From an uncultured Eubacteriales bacterium (GTDB taxonomy: Bacteria > Bacillota > Clostridia > Oscillospirales > Oscillospiraceae): DNA of 64,000 nucleotides. A program made the translations under genes and the position numbers. Shown here in pieces: positions 7,137-15,391 of this stretch (positions within the stretch are counted from its first letter, which is position 1; every line of letters starts with the position of its first letter). A model generated the notes under the pieces. That model was not told where the DNA came from, ran no database searches, and saw only the letters and a list, made by a program, of their open reading frames with translations. The stretch spans positions 1-64,000 of the forward strand of contig CAKTSK010000003.1 in assembly GCA_934597725.1 (NCBI GenBank), written 5' to 3'.

Positions 7137-8033
7137 ATGGACGGATGGGAAACGCTGGACCGGATGCTCCCCCGGTTTCTCCGGGAGATGCTGGCCCATC
7201 TGGACCCAACGACCCGGCAGGAGGTGGAGGAGCTGCGCCTGCGGGAGGGCTTTCCGCTGGCCATCTGCCGCCGGGGAGAGGAGTGGGTCCACCCGCTCTG
7301 GCGGGCCCGCCCCTTGGCGGGGGAGGACCTGTCCCGGGTGCTGGAAACGGCCGGCGGCGGCTCGGTCCATACCATTTTAGAGCAGCTGCGCAGCGGCTAT
7401 GTCACCGCCCCCGGCGGCATCCGGCTGGGGATCTGCGGGGAAGGGGCGGTCCAGGCAGGGGAGCTGCTGTCTTTTCGCCGGGTGACCTCCCTGGCCCTGC
7501 GGGTCCCCCACGCCCTGCCGGGCGTAGCCGCGCCGCTGCTGCCGGCCTTGTGCCGGGAGGGCCGTCTGCAAAGTACCCTGCTCCTCTCCCCGCCGGGGGT
7601 GGGCAAGACCACGCTGCTGCGGGACCTCATCCGCTGCCTGTCCCAGGGAGAGGGCATCGCCCCCCACCGGGTGGGCGTGGCGGACGAGCGGGGAGAGCTG
7701 GGGGCGGGCTTCCTGCGCCGGCAGCTGGGCCCCCGGACGGACGTGATGGAAAACTGCCCCAAGGCCACGGCGCTGCTCATGCTCCTGCGGGGCATGGCCC
7801 CCCAGGTCCTGGCCGCCGACGAGATCACTGACCCGGCGGATCTGCGGGCCATGGAGGAGGCCGCCGGCTGCGGCGTGGTCCTCCTGGCCACGGCCCACGG
7901 CAGCAGCCGGGAGGAGCTGCGCCAGCGGCCGGTCTACCGGCGGATGCTGGCGGCGGGGATCTTCTCCCGCTTTGTGGAGATCGGGCTGGTGGACGGCCGG
8001 CGGGTCTACCGGGTCCGGGAGGGGACCCCATGA
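7137..8033 (+). CDS. spoIIIAA: Stage III sporulation protein AA (secretion-type ATPase)
   Basis: A 298-residue ATPase of the SpoIIIA-SpoIIQ channel, which joins mother cell and forespore and is needed for late forespore gene expression. Walker A is SPPGVGKTT (151-159) with an acidic ADERGELGAG segment after it, similar to type II/IV secretion ATPases; the length matches the Bacillus protein (about 307). Start ATG 7137 has AAAGGAGGTGACGGG; an in-frame ATG at 7017 lies in the promoter region. First of eight genes in the conserved AA-AH order; ATGA overlap with the next. Confidence 0.95.
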   Translation: MDGWETLDRMLPRFLREMLAHLDPTTRQEVEELRLREGFPLAICRRGEEWVHPLWRARPLAGEDLSRVLETAGGGSVHTILEQLRSGYVTAPGGIRLGICGEGAVQAGELLSFRRVTSLALRVPHALPGVAAPLLPALCREGRLQSTLLLSPPGVGKTTLLRDLIRCLSQGEGIAPHRVGVADERGELGAGFLRRQLGPRTDVMENCPKATALLMLLRGMAPQVLAADEITDPADLRAMEEAAGCGVVLLATAHGSSREELRQRPVYRRMLAAGIFSRFVEIGLVDGRRVYRVREGTP

Positions 8034-8539
8034 CGGCATGGCTGGGCAAGTGTTTTCTCTTTGCCGGCTGCCTGCTGCTGGGCCTTCTGCGGGGAAACCG
8101 CCTGAACCAGCGCCGGGATTGTCTGGACAGCTTTCGCCGGAGCCTGGCAGGGCTGTCCCGGGAGCTGGCCTTTTCCCTGCGGCCGGTGGACGTGCTGCTG
8201 GAGGAAGCGGCGGCAGGGGAACCGGGTCCGGCAGCGGCCTTTTATCACGCCTGCCGCCGGACCTTCCGGCAGCAGGGCGGAGAAAGCTGGGCCGAAAGCT
8301 GGGCGGCAGCGCTGGCGGCGGTCCCGTTGCCCCTGCTGCCGCCGGACCTGCTTCTCCTCCGGGAGGTGGGGCAGGTGCTGGGACGTTACGACGGCGCCTG
8401 CCAGCAGCAGGCCCTGGCGGGCCTGCTGGACCGCCTGACCCGCCAGCGGGACGAGGCCGGGGAGACCGCCCGGCGGTTGTTCCGGGTGGACGTGACGCTG
8501 GGGGTGACGGCGGGGCTGTTTTGTCTGATCCTGCTGTGA
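8030..8539 (+). CDS. spoIIIAB: Stage III sporulation protein AB
   Basis: 169 residues, as in Bacillus (171). The N-terminal membrane segment (about residues 6-20, CFLFAGCLLLGLL) and C-terminal hydrophobic helix (TLGVTAGLFCLILL) flank a soluble helical domain related to GspF-like secretion proteins. Overlaps spoIIIAA by 4 bp and is followed by a 66-bp gap, the longest within the operon. Identity rests on order, size and topology. Confidence 0.9.
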   Translation: MTAWLGKCFLFAGCLLLGLLRGNRLNQRRDCLDSFRRSLAGLSRELAFSLRPVDVLLEEAAAGEPGPAAAFYHACRRTFRQQGGESWAESWAAALAAVPLPLLPPDLLLLREVGQVLGRYDGACQQQALAGLLDRLTRQRDEAGETARRLFRVDVTLGVTAGLFCLILL

Positions 8540-8605
8540 CGTTGGCGGCATGTCCGCCGGGGCGGCGGCATACAGTGAGAAGGCAAACGGGAAAGGATGG
8601 CGGGA

Positions 8606-8800
8606 ATGGACGTAGATCTGGTGTTCAAAATTGCGGCGGTGGGCATTCTGGTCTCGGTGCTCAACCAGGTCCTCACCCGGTCCGGCCGGGAGGAGCAGGC
8701 CACCATGACCACGCTGGCAGGGCTTATCGTGGTGCTGATGATGGTGGTGGAGAAGATCAGCGACCTGTTCACGCTGGTCAAGACCCTCTTCGGGCTGTGA
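8606..8800 (+). CDS. spoIIIAC: Stage III sporulation protein AC
   Basis: A small two-helix membrane protein of the SpoIIIA channel. The DVDLVFKIAAVGI opening and LAGLIVVLMMVV helix match SpoIIIAC (about 64-68 residues). I chose ATG 8606 (64 residues) because the GAAAGG motif lies about 9 nt upstream; the alternative ATG 8597 (67 residues) would directly abut it. Confidence 0.88.
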   Translation: MDVDLVFKIAAVGILVSVLNQVLTRSGREEQATMTTLAGLIVVLMMVVEKISDLFTLVKTLFGL

Positions 8801-8806
8801 CGGGCC

Positions 8807-9190
8807 ATGGATATGCTGGCTTTGGCGGCGGCCGGAGTGGCCGCAGCGTTCTGCGCGGTGGCGGTGCGCCAGCGGACCCCCGAGATCGCGGTGGTGCTGG
8901 CGGCGGCGGGCTGTCTGCTGCTGCTCTGGCACACGCTGCCCCTGCTGGAGACCATTCGGTCGGTGCTGGAGGAGCTGGCCGGTCTGGCGGAGCTTTCTCC
9001 GACGGTCCTGCGGCCCATGCTGCAAACGGTGGGGCTGGCCCTGGTGACCAAGCTGGCCGCAGCCCTCTGCCGGGATGCCGGCGAAGGCGGTCTGGCCGCG
9101 TTTGTGGAGACCGCCGGGGCGGCCGCCGGGGTGCTGGTGGCCCTGCCTTTGCTGAAAATGGTCCTCCAACTGGTCATGGGGCTGTTGTGA
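8807..9190 (+). CDS. spoIIIAD: Stage III sporulation protein AD
   Basis: 127 residues with hydrophobic helices spread over most of the length (MLALAAAGVAAAFCAVAV, then IAVVLAAAGCLLLLW and a C-terminal helix), as in SpoIIIAD (about 133). It begins 6 bp after spoIIIAC with only a weak ribosome-binding site, suggesting translational coupling. It overlaps spoIIIAE by 4 bp (GTGA). Confidence 0.88.
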   Translation: MDMLALAAAGVAAAFCAVAVRQRTPEIAVVLAAAGCLLLLWHTLPLLETIRSVLEELAGLAELSPTVLRPMLQTVGLALVTKLAAALCRDAGEGGLAAFVETAGAAAGVLVALPLLKMVLQLVMGLL

Positions 9191-10293
9191 AGCGGCTGAT
9201 CTTGCTGGTCCTGCTGGCGGTCTTTCTGGCCCCCACGGCGCTGGCCCTGGACCAGGAAACGGCGCTGCAAGAGCAGAGCCGGGCCTTGGGCATGGAAGAG
9301 CTGGGCCGGGCGGGAGAGGCCTACACCGGCCAGGACCAGGTGAGCGACGAGCTGGACCTGGATACCTCCTTCCGGCACATGGCCCAGCTGGGCAGGCAGG
9401 CCATGGGCGGGGTGGTCAAGCAGTCGGTGCGAAGCTGTGTGCTGCTGCTGGCGGTGACCCTGCTGTGCAGTCTGACCCGGGGCGTCCAGGCGGGGACGGG
9501 GGAGAGCAGCGGCCTGTCGGTGACCACCCTGGCGGCGACGCTGTCCATCACGGCGGTGGCGGTGGGGGATGTCCACTCGCTGCTGCACCAGGGAGAGGAG
9601 GCCATCTTCCACATGAAAAACCTGGGAGATGTCCTCCTGCCCACCGTGGCCATGGCCACCGCCGCCAGCGGGACCCCGGCCATGGCGGTGGTCAAGCAAG
9701 GGGCCACGGTCCTCTTTTCAGATTTCCTCATCCGGCTCATCCACTCCCTGCTCATCCCCCTGTGCTATGCCTTTGTGGCGGCCAACGTGGCCTGGGCGGC
9801 GCTGGGCAACGACGGGCTGAAACGGCTGGGGGGCCTGCTGAAGTGGATGATCACCATGCTGCTGTCCGGGGTGCTGCTGCTGTTTGTGGGCTACCTGAAC
9901 CTGTCGGGCGTGATCTCCGGCGGGGCGGACGCGGCCACGGTGAAGGCGGCCAAGTTCACCATCTCGAACCTGGTGCCGGTGGTGGGCGGGGTGATCTCCG
10001 ACACGGCGGAGACCCTGCTGGCCGGCGCCTCGGTGCTGCGGAACGCGGCGGGGGTGTTCGGGATGCTGGCGGTGCTGGGGATCTGCGTGGTCCCCTTTCT
10101 GAACCTGGGCGTTCATTATTTAATGTATCGCTGCACGGCGGCGCTGGCGGCGACCGTCTCCGAGGACGGCCGGCTGACCGGCCTCATCGAGGCCATCGGC
10201 ACCGCCTTTGGGCTGATCCTGGCCATGACGGCCTCCTGCGCGGTGCTGCTGGTGGTGGCCATGGTCTCGACGGTGTCGGCAGTGGCCGGATAG
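9187..10293 (+). CDS. spoIIIAE: Stage III sporulation protein AE
   Basis: 368 residues (Bacillus about 399). An N-terminal signal-like helix (LILLVLLAVFLAPTALAL, about residues 4-21) precedes a soluble stretch, then six or more membrane helices, including LLLAVTLLCSL and MLLSGVLLLFVGYL. It is the main polytopic component of the channel. The start is GTG at 9187, which overlaps the spoIIIAD stop; the same frame stays open far upstream but in another gene's territory. The family's STLAATLSITAVAVGD-like region and conserved glycines are present. Confidence 0.92.
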   Translation: MKRLILLVLLAVFLAPTALALDQETALQEQSRALGMEELGRAGEAYTGQDQVSDELDLDTSFRHMAQLGRQAMGGVVKQSVRSCVLLLAVTLLCSLTRGVQAGTGESSGLSVTTLAATLSITAVAVGDVHSLLHQGEEAIFHMKNLGDVLLPTVAMATAASGTPAMAVVKQGATVLFSDFLIRLIHSLLIPLCYAFVAANVAWAALGNDGLKRLGGLLKWMITMLLSGVLLLFVGYLNLSGVISGGADAATVKAAKFTISNLVPVVGGVISDTAETLLAGASVLRNAAGVFGMLAVLGICVVPFLNLGVHYLMYRCTAALAATVSEDGRLTGLIEAIGTAFGLILAMTASCAVLLVVAMVSTVSAVAG

Positions 10294-10303
10294 GAGGGGA
10301 AGG

Positions 10304-10792
10304 ATGGAACTCATGCGCGGCTGGATCCTCAGCGTGACGGTGTCCGCCATCGTCATCGCCGCCGCCGAGGCGCTGATGCCGGCGGGGACGGTGAAGCAGG
10401 TGGGGCGGCTCACCGGCGGCCTGATCCTCATGCTGGGGGTGGTGCAGCCTCTGGTCCAGCTGGACTATGACGATCTGTACGACCTGGTCATGGCCCTGCC
10501 CGCCGGGGCCATCCGCCAGGAAAGGCTGGAGGAGAGCCAGTATGGCCCCCTGAAAGCAAGCATAGAGGAAGAGCTGGGCGCATACATTGAGGACAAAGGC
10601 AAGCAGCTGGGCGCGGCCTGTACCGCCCGGGTGACCTGCACCCAGGCCGAGGGCGGCGTGCCGGTGCCCAGCCAGGTGACGGTGGTGGGTCCCCTCACCC
10701 CCGGCCAGCAGCAGGCCCTGTCCCAGTGGCTCAGCCAGGAGCTGGGCATCCCCCGCCAGGGGCAGATCTACCGAAGGGAAGACGTGCCATGA
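10304..10792 (+). CDS. spoIIIAF: Stage III sporulation protein AF
   Basis: 162 residues with two N-terminal membrane helices (about 5-24 and 33-52, around LTGGLILMLGVVQPL) and a soluble C-terminal domain that in the family forms a ring-building-motif fold between the membranes. RBS GGAGGGGAAGG. The ATGA overlap with spoIIIAG and its position in the cluster support the assignment. Confidence 0.9.
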   Translation: MELMRGWILSVTVSAIVIAAAEALMPAGTVKQVGRLTGGLILMLGVVQPLVQLDYDDLYDLVMALPAGAIRQERLEESQYGPLKASIEEELGAYIEDKGKQLGAACTARVTCTQAEGGVPVPSQVTVVGPLTPGQQQALSQWLSQELGIPRQGQIYRREDVP

Positions 10793-11292
10793 AGGAAAAC
10801 GAACGGTTGCAGCGGCTGCTGGGGCAGGTGCGGGCCTCTTGGAAGCAGTATCGGCTGGTGTGGCTGGTGATCCTGGCGGGGCTGGTGCTCCTGCTGCTGC
10901 CCACCGGCGGGGACAAGAGCGCCCCGGTGGAGGAAGCGCCGCCCGGCTTTGACCTGGCGGCCACCGAAGCCCGCCTGTCCCGGGCCCTGTCCAAGATCCA
11001 CGGGGCAGGGGAGGTGACGGTGGTCCTCACCGTGGCCAACGGCCCCCGGCAGGTGCTGGCCCAGGACGTGGACCGCCGGGGAGAGGAGGAACGGCGGGAG
11101 ATCGTGGTCCTCTCCCGGGGCGGCGGCAATCAGGAGACGGTGACGGTCCAGGAGGTCTGCCCCCGCTACCAGGGCGCGCTGCTGGTGTGCGCCGGCGGGG
11201 ATGACCCGGCGGTGCGCCTGCAGCTGACCCAGGCGGTGGCGGCGCTGACGGGCCTGGGCGCCGATAAAATCTCGATCAGTAAAGGAAAGTGA
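10789..11292 (+). CDS. spoIIIAG: Stage III sporulation protein AG (channel ring subunit)
   Basis: 167 residues, shorter than the Bacillus protein (about 229). One membrane helix (about 21-37, LVWLVILAGLVLLLLP) is followed by a ring-building domain (LSRALSKIHGAGEVTVVLTV, then a basic/acidic insertion, GALLVCAGGDD and VAALTGLGADKISISKGK). SpoIIIAG assembles a large ring in the intermembrane space. Start ATG 10789 overlaps the previous stop; a longer in-frame ORF from 10726 is an artefact. Confidence 0.92.
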   Translation: MKENERLQRLLGQVRASWKQYRLVWLVILAGLVLLLLPTGGDKSAPVEEAPPGFDLAATEARLSRALSKIHGAGEVTVVLTVANGPRQVLAQDVDRRGEEERREIVVLSRGGGNQETVTVQEVCPRYQGALLVCAGGDDPAVRLQLTQAVAALTGLGADKISISKGK

Positions 11293-11302
11293 GGAACAAC
11301 CT

Positions 11303-11902
11303 ATGAAACTCTGGAAACGCAATGCCATCGCAGCTGCCATCGTGCTGTTCGTCTGTGGGGCGGTCTACCTGAACTGGAGCTACTCCCAGGACACCGCCGC
11401 CGGAAAGACGCTGGGAGAGGCCGCGCTGGTGGGCAGCCAGCAGGACCCCTTGACCGCCCCCCAGAAGGAGGAGGAGGCTACCGGGACCGAGCCGGAGCAT
11501 GACCCCGCCGCCCAGAAAGACGGCAAGACAGAGAACAGCGCCGACGCGGGCAGCTACTTCTCCGCCGCCCGCCTCAACCGCCAGCAGGCCCGGGACAACG
11601 CCCTGTCCCTGCTCCAGGAGGCGGCAGGGGACGAAAAAGCCGACCAGAAAGCCGTGGACGAGGCCAACGCCGCCATCCAGACCATGGCCGACGCCACCAT
11701 GACGGAGGCCCAGATCGAGAACCTGATCGTCGCCAAGGGATATGCCGACTGCGTGGCCTTCCTGGGGGAGGACAGCATCAGCGTGGTGGTCTCCGCCCTG
11801 GAAAACGGCATGACCGACGCCGATGCCGCCCGCATCGGGGAAGTGGTCATGGAGCAGACCGGCCTGAAAGCCGACCAGATCAAGATCATCGAGGCAGAAT
11901 GA
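11303..11902 (+). CDS. spoIIIAH: Stage III sporulation protein AH (SpoIIQ partner)
   Basis: 199 residues. One N-terminal membrane helix (about 8-24) leads to a low-complexity acidic linker (about 45-80) and a YscJ/FliF-like domain starting at YFSAARLNRQQARDNAL and ending in EQTGLKADQIKII. It normally binds forespore SpoIIQ to bridge the two membranes. Last gene of the operon, followed by a very long perfect hairpin. Confidence 0.94.
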   Translation: MKLWKRNAIAAAIVLFVCGAVYLNWSYSQDTAAGKTLGEAALVGSQQDPLTAPQKEEEATGTEPEHDPAAQKDGKTENSADAGSYFSAARLNRQQARDNALSLLQEAAGDEKADQKAVDEANAAIQTMADATMTEAQIENLIVAKGYADCVAFLGEDSISVVVSALENGMTDADAARIGEVVMEQTGLKADQIKIIEAE

Positions 11903-11903
11903 A

Positions 11904-11967
11904 CCAACGGACCCCTCTCTTACAGCAGACAGCCCGGTAAGAGAGGGGTCCGTTGGCAGCATTTTTT
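11904..11967 (+). terminator. Terminator of spoIIIA with a 20-bp perfect stem
   Basis: The 20-nt arms 11904-11923 and 11937-11956 are perfectly complementary (CCAACGGACCCC... with ...GGGGTCCGTTGG). A T6 run follows at 11962-11967, five bases after the stem. Unusually long and perfect for an intrinsic terminator. Confidence 0.8.
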
Positions 11968-12013
11968 GAGATCCTGTGGTATACTGGAGCAAATCCTTTG
12001 TTGGAGGTGCGCC

Positions 12014-13399
12014 ATGCTGACCCCTGTGTTTCCCGCCTCTCCCCCGGTCCGCCTGCGGGGGGAAGAGACCTTCCTGCTGCCGCCGCCGGTCCTTGCCGCC
12101 CTGGAACGGCTGTGGGCGGCGGGGTTCGAGGCCTGGATCGTGGGCGGCTGCGTCCGGGACCTGCTCCTGGGCCGGACCCCCACCGACTACGACCTCACCA
12201 CCAGCGCCCGGCCGGAGCAGACCAAGGCGGTCTTTGCCGGGGAGCGGGTGCTGGAGACCGGCATCCGCCACGGGACAGTGACCGTCCTGGGGGAGGGGAT
12301 GCCCCTGGAGATCACCACCTACCGGGTGGACGGCGGCTACTCTGACGCCCGGCACCCGGACGGGGTGACCTTTTCCGCCAGCCTGCGGGAGGACGCCGCC
12401 CGCCGGGATCTCACCATCAACGCCATGGCCTATGCCCCCGGCCGGGGCATACAGGACTTCTTCGGCGGCCGGGAGGACCTGGCCCGGGGCCTCATCCGGG
12501 CGGTGGGGGACCCCCGGCGGCGGTTTCAGGAGGATGCCCTGCGGGTGCTGCGGAGCCTGCGCTTTGCCTCTGTGCTGTCCTTTGCCATCGAGGAGGAGAC
12601 GGCAGCTGCCGCCCGGCAGGAGGCCGGGGGCCTGAGGCAGCTTTCTGCCGAGCGGGTCTTTCAGGAGCTGAGCAAGCTCCTCTGCGGCCCGGCGGTGGGG
12701 CCGGTGCTGCTGGCTTACCCGGACATTCTGGGGCAGGTGCTCCCGGAGCTGCGGCCCATGGTGGGCTTTGACCAGCGCAGCCGCCACCACTGCTACGACC
12801 TCTACACCCACACCGCCGTGGCGGTGGCCCATGTGGCCCCCCGCCTGCCTCTGCGGCTGGCCATGCTGCTGCACGACGTGGGCAAGCCGGAGACCTTTTC
12901 CCTGGGCCAGGACGGCCAGGGCCACTTTTACGGCCACGCCAAGCGGAGCGCGGCACTGGCGGAGGAGATCCTGGCGCGGCTGCGGGCCCCGAAAAAACTC
13001 CGGGAGGAGGTGGTGACCCTGGTGCGGCTCCACGACGCGCCGGTGGAGCCGGAGGGGATACGACGCTGGCTGAACAAGCTGGGGCCGGAGGGCTTCTTTG
13101 ATCTGCTGGAAGTGCAGCGGGGGGATGCCGCCGGCCAGGGACCGGCATATTGCACAAGGATCAGCCGGACAGACGCGCTGGAGCGGCAGGCCCGGGCGCT
13201 GCTGGCCCGGCAGCCCTGCCTGACCCTCCGGGAGCTGGCGGTGGACGGCAGAGACCTTTTGGCCCTGGGATACCGGGGTCCCGCCCTGGGCGCGGCGCTC
13301 CAGAGACTGCTGGCGCAGGTGCTGGCCGGGGCGCTGCCCAACGAGAAAGGGGGACTTTTGCAATGGCTGCGTGAAAATGATGCAAAAAAACCAGAGTAA
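12014..13399 (+). CDS. cca: CCA-adding tRNA nucleotidyltransferase with HD domain
   Basis: A 461-residue class II nucleotidyltransferase that adds or repairs the 3' CCA of tRNAs. The head domain has GGCVRDLLLGRTPTDYD (44-60, metal-binding D58 and D60) and RRDLTINAMAY; the body has the RFQEDALRVLRSLRFA motif. A C-terminal HD domain (LRLAMLLHDVGKPETF) is present, as in many clostridial CCA enzymes. I chose ATG 12014, preceded by TTGGAGGTG. A TATACT at about 11980 may be its -10, but no clear -35 is seen. It could alternatively be specialised for CC or A addition. Confidence 0.9.
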   Translation: MLTPVFPASPPVRLRGEETFLLPPPVLAALERLWAAGFEAWIVGGCVRDLLLGRTPTDYDLTTSARPEQTKAVFAGERVLETGIRHGTVTVLGEGMPLEITTYRVDGGYSDARHPDGVTFSASLREDAARRDLTINAMAYAPGRGIQDFFGGREDLARGLIRAVGDPRRRFQEDALRVLRSLRFASVLSFAIEEETAAAARQEAGGLRQLSAERVFQELSKLLCGPAVGPVLLAYPDILGQVLPELRPMVGFDQRSRHHCYDLYTHTAVAVAHVAPRLPLRLAMLLHDVGKPETFSLGQDGQGHFYGHAKRSAALAEEILARLRAPKKLREEVVTLVRLHDAPVEPEGIRRWLNKLGPEGFFDLLEVQRGDAAGQGPAYCTRISRTDALERQARALLARQPCLTLRELAVDGRDLLALGYRGPALGAALQRLLAQVLAGALPNEKGGLLQWLRENDAKKPE

Positions 13400-13832
13400 A
13401 AAAAGATCAAAAAGAGTGCGAAAACCTGTTAAACAAGGGGAAAAAATTTCCAAGGCAATAATTTATCTGAAAAATGAAATTTTCTCTTTATTTTTTCTAT
13501 ACAGTGTGATATAATGAAGCCACTCAAACAGTCCGTGGTATCGTCAAAAAGACGAAAGAACGGAACGGAGTACGGCTCGATTTGCAAAAGGAAAGGAGCG
13601 ATGCGGTGACCCGGGAAGGTACAGCAACGCCAAGAAAGAAGGAAAGTACGGAGCGAATTTTCCTCAGATGAAGGAAGACATTCGAAGAAAGTTCACTCCT
13701 CCACCACACACTGAAAACAAAACAAGACATTCGGTCCGACGCAGGACTGAGCCAAGCGTCAGACTGAAGACCGCGTGCGAATGATAGTTGAAATGATCCG
13801 ACTATACTTCAACAAGAAACGAGGTAAAATGT
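13400..13832 (+). promoter_or_regulatory. AT-richer promoter and long leader of the permease operon
   Basis: A 433-bp intergenic region. A perfect TATAAT at 13510-13515 with TTTATT 17 bp upstream (13487-13492) marks a probable sigma-A promoter, giving a leader of about 310 nt. The leader is purine-rich and contains AAAGGAGCG followed by a possible 21-codon ORF (GTG 13606 to TGA 13671). I recognise no known riboswitch class and no strong intrinsic terminator in it. Confidence 0.55.
13606..13671 (+). CDS. Possible 21-residue leader peptide
   Basis: Within the permease leader a GTG start lies 7 nt after AAAGGAG and opens a 21-codon frame (MTREGTATPRKKESTERIFLR) ending at TGA 13669-13671. A competing ATG at 13601 with the same ribosome-binding site encodes only Met-Arg. 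The peptide is basic and hydrophilic, with no run of one amino acid that would suggest simple attenuation. It may be fortuitous. Confidence 0.2.
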   Translation: MTREGTATPRKKESTERIFLR

Positions 13833-15332
13833 ATGAGTAATCAGGGAGAGAAAAAAGGCGTAAGCGCAATTGACTTTTTCTGCATTGGTTTTGGCGCAAT
13901 CGTCGGAGTCGGCTGGGCCGTCTCCATCAACGGCTGGATGACCAGCTGCGGCGGCCCTGTCCCCGCTGGTATCGGCTACATCGTGGCACTGGTGATGATG
14001 GTCCCCATCGCACTGTGCTACTGCGAATTGGTCCCCGCCCTGCCCGTCGCCGGCGGCGGCATGGCATTTGCCTTCCGTGCGTTTAACCAGCACGTTTCCG
14101 TCATCTCCGGCTGGGCGGCCTTCGGCGCATTCGTGTCGATCATCCCTTGGGAAGCCATCCAGATCACCGACGTTCTGGGTTATCTGATCCCCGGCCTGAA
14201 AGACGGCGAGCCCCTTTACAAGGTGGCTGATAGTGGTATCTATCTGACCACCATCATCATCGGCGTGGTTTGCTCCCTGCTGCTGTTCGCGCTGAACATG
14301 CGCGGCCTGGCGGCAGCAGCCATGGTCCAGAAGGTCCTCTGCTTCATCCTGGTGGGCGCTGCTGTCATCGGTGCCGTTGCGGCCCTGATCGGCGGCGACG
14401 CACAGAACTGGCAGCCCATCTATGACGTGAACGATCCCACCATTTACGGCAGTGCGAAGGAGGGCCTGAAGGAAGTCTCTCATAACGGCATGTTCGGTGG
14501 TATCCTGGCCATCCTGGCCTCCGCTCCCTTCTTCCTGGCTGGTTTCGAGACCATTCCCCAGGGCGTCGAGGATGCCGGCGGCGACATCAAGTCCGTTGGT
14601 AAGACCGTGGTGCTGTCCGTTACCCTGGCTTGTATCTTCTATGCCATCCTGCTGTTCTGCTTCGGCTACGGCTATCCCTGGCAGAAGTTTGCTCACCTGG
14701 GCAACCCCGCAGCAGCTACCATGTTCACCATCATCTTCCCCGGCGCAGCCGGCACCTTCCTGTATTGGCTGATCACCCTCGGCGCCATCGCCGGTCTGTT
14801 CACCACCTGGAACGGCTTCTTCATGGCCTCCGCCAACCTGCTCATGGGTATGGCCCGCGGCCGTCTGATGCCCAAGGTCTTTGCCAAGCAGAACGCCAAC
14901 GGCATCCCCGTTCCCGGCCTGCTGGTCTGTCTGTTCCTCTCCGTCATCGGCCCCTTCCTGGGTGCTGGCCTGATCGGTGACATCACCTCCTTCTCCGCGG
15001 CAGCCTTCGTGTTATCCTGGACCCTGACCTCCTTCTCCCTCATCCGCCTGCGGAAGACGGAGCCTAACCTGGAGCGTCCCTATAAGATCCCCGGCGGTCT
15101 GGCCATGGCTTGGTTTGCAGCCCTGGTGTCCGCAGTGGTCTTCGTCCTCCTGTTCGTCCCCGGCAACCCCGTGTACATGGGCGGCATGGCCATCAAGATG
15201 TTCATCGGCTGGATGGTCATCGGTCTGGTCCTGTACCTGATCGCTGGCGGTCAGCGCAAGGGCATGAGCACCGAGGAGCTGCGTGCCGGCGTGTTCGAGG
15301 GCATGGAGGAGAGAAAGCACGAGCACGGCTGA
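13833..15332 (+). CDS. APC-superfamily amino acid permease
   Basis: A 499-residue integral membrane transporter with about 12 hydrophobic segments. The first helix carries FCIGFGAIVGVGW, the unwound glycine motif of amino acid-polyamine-organocation transporters, and VPALPVAGGGMAFAFRAF follows in helix 2-3. Substrate cannot be read from sequence. RBS AACGAGGTAAA. Codon use differs from neighbouring genes: CGT, GGT and GCT are frequent where neighbours use CGG and GGC, which suggests high expression or later acquisition. It shares a transcript with the next small membrane protein. Confidence 0.88.
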   Translation: MSNQGEKKGVSAIDFFCIGFGAIVGVGWAVSINGWMTSCGGPVPAGIGYIVALVMMVPIALCYCELVPALPVAGGGMAFAFRAFNQHVSVISGWAAFGAFVSIIPWEAIQITDVLGYLIPGLKDGEPLYKVADSGIYLTTIIIGVVCSLLLFALNMRGLAAAAMVQKVLCFILVGAAVIGAVAALIGGDAQNWQPIYDVNDPTIYGSAKEGLKEVSHNGMFGGILAILASAPFFLAGFETIPQGVEDAGGDIKSVGKTVVLSVTLACIFYAILLFCFGYGYPWQKFAHLGNPAAATMFTIIFPGAAGTFLYWLITLGAIAGLFTTWNGFFMASANLLMGMARGRLMPKVFAKQNANGIPVPGLLVCLFLSVIGPFLGAGLIGDITSFSAAAFVLSWTLTSFSLIRLRKTEPNLERPYKIPGGLAMAWFAALVSAVVFVLLFVPGNPVYMGGMAIKMFIGWMVIGLVLYLIAGGQRKGMSTEELRAGVFEGMEERKHEHG

Positions 15333-15391
15333 GGCTCGGCTGAGGAACCCATTCCCAACCCGTTAGTTTGCCAGATCAAAGGAGTATCGCA

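Noticed and set aside
7972..9186. An upstream extension of the spoIIIAE frame
   Set aside because: The frame stays open through spoIIIAB, AC and AD, whose own frames encode recognisable proteins. The real start is the GTG at 9187 before a signal-like helix.
13601..13609. Met-Arg-stop minimal ORF with a good ribosome-binding site in the permease leader
   Set aside because: Minimal ORFs do occur, but a six-base coding stretch after AAAGGAG can arise by chance. I kept it only as part of the leader observation.
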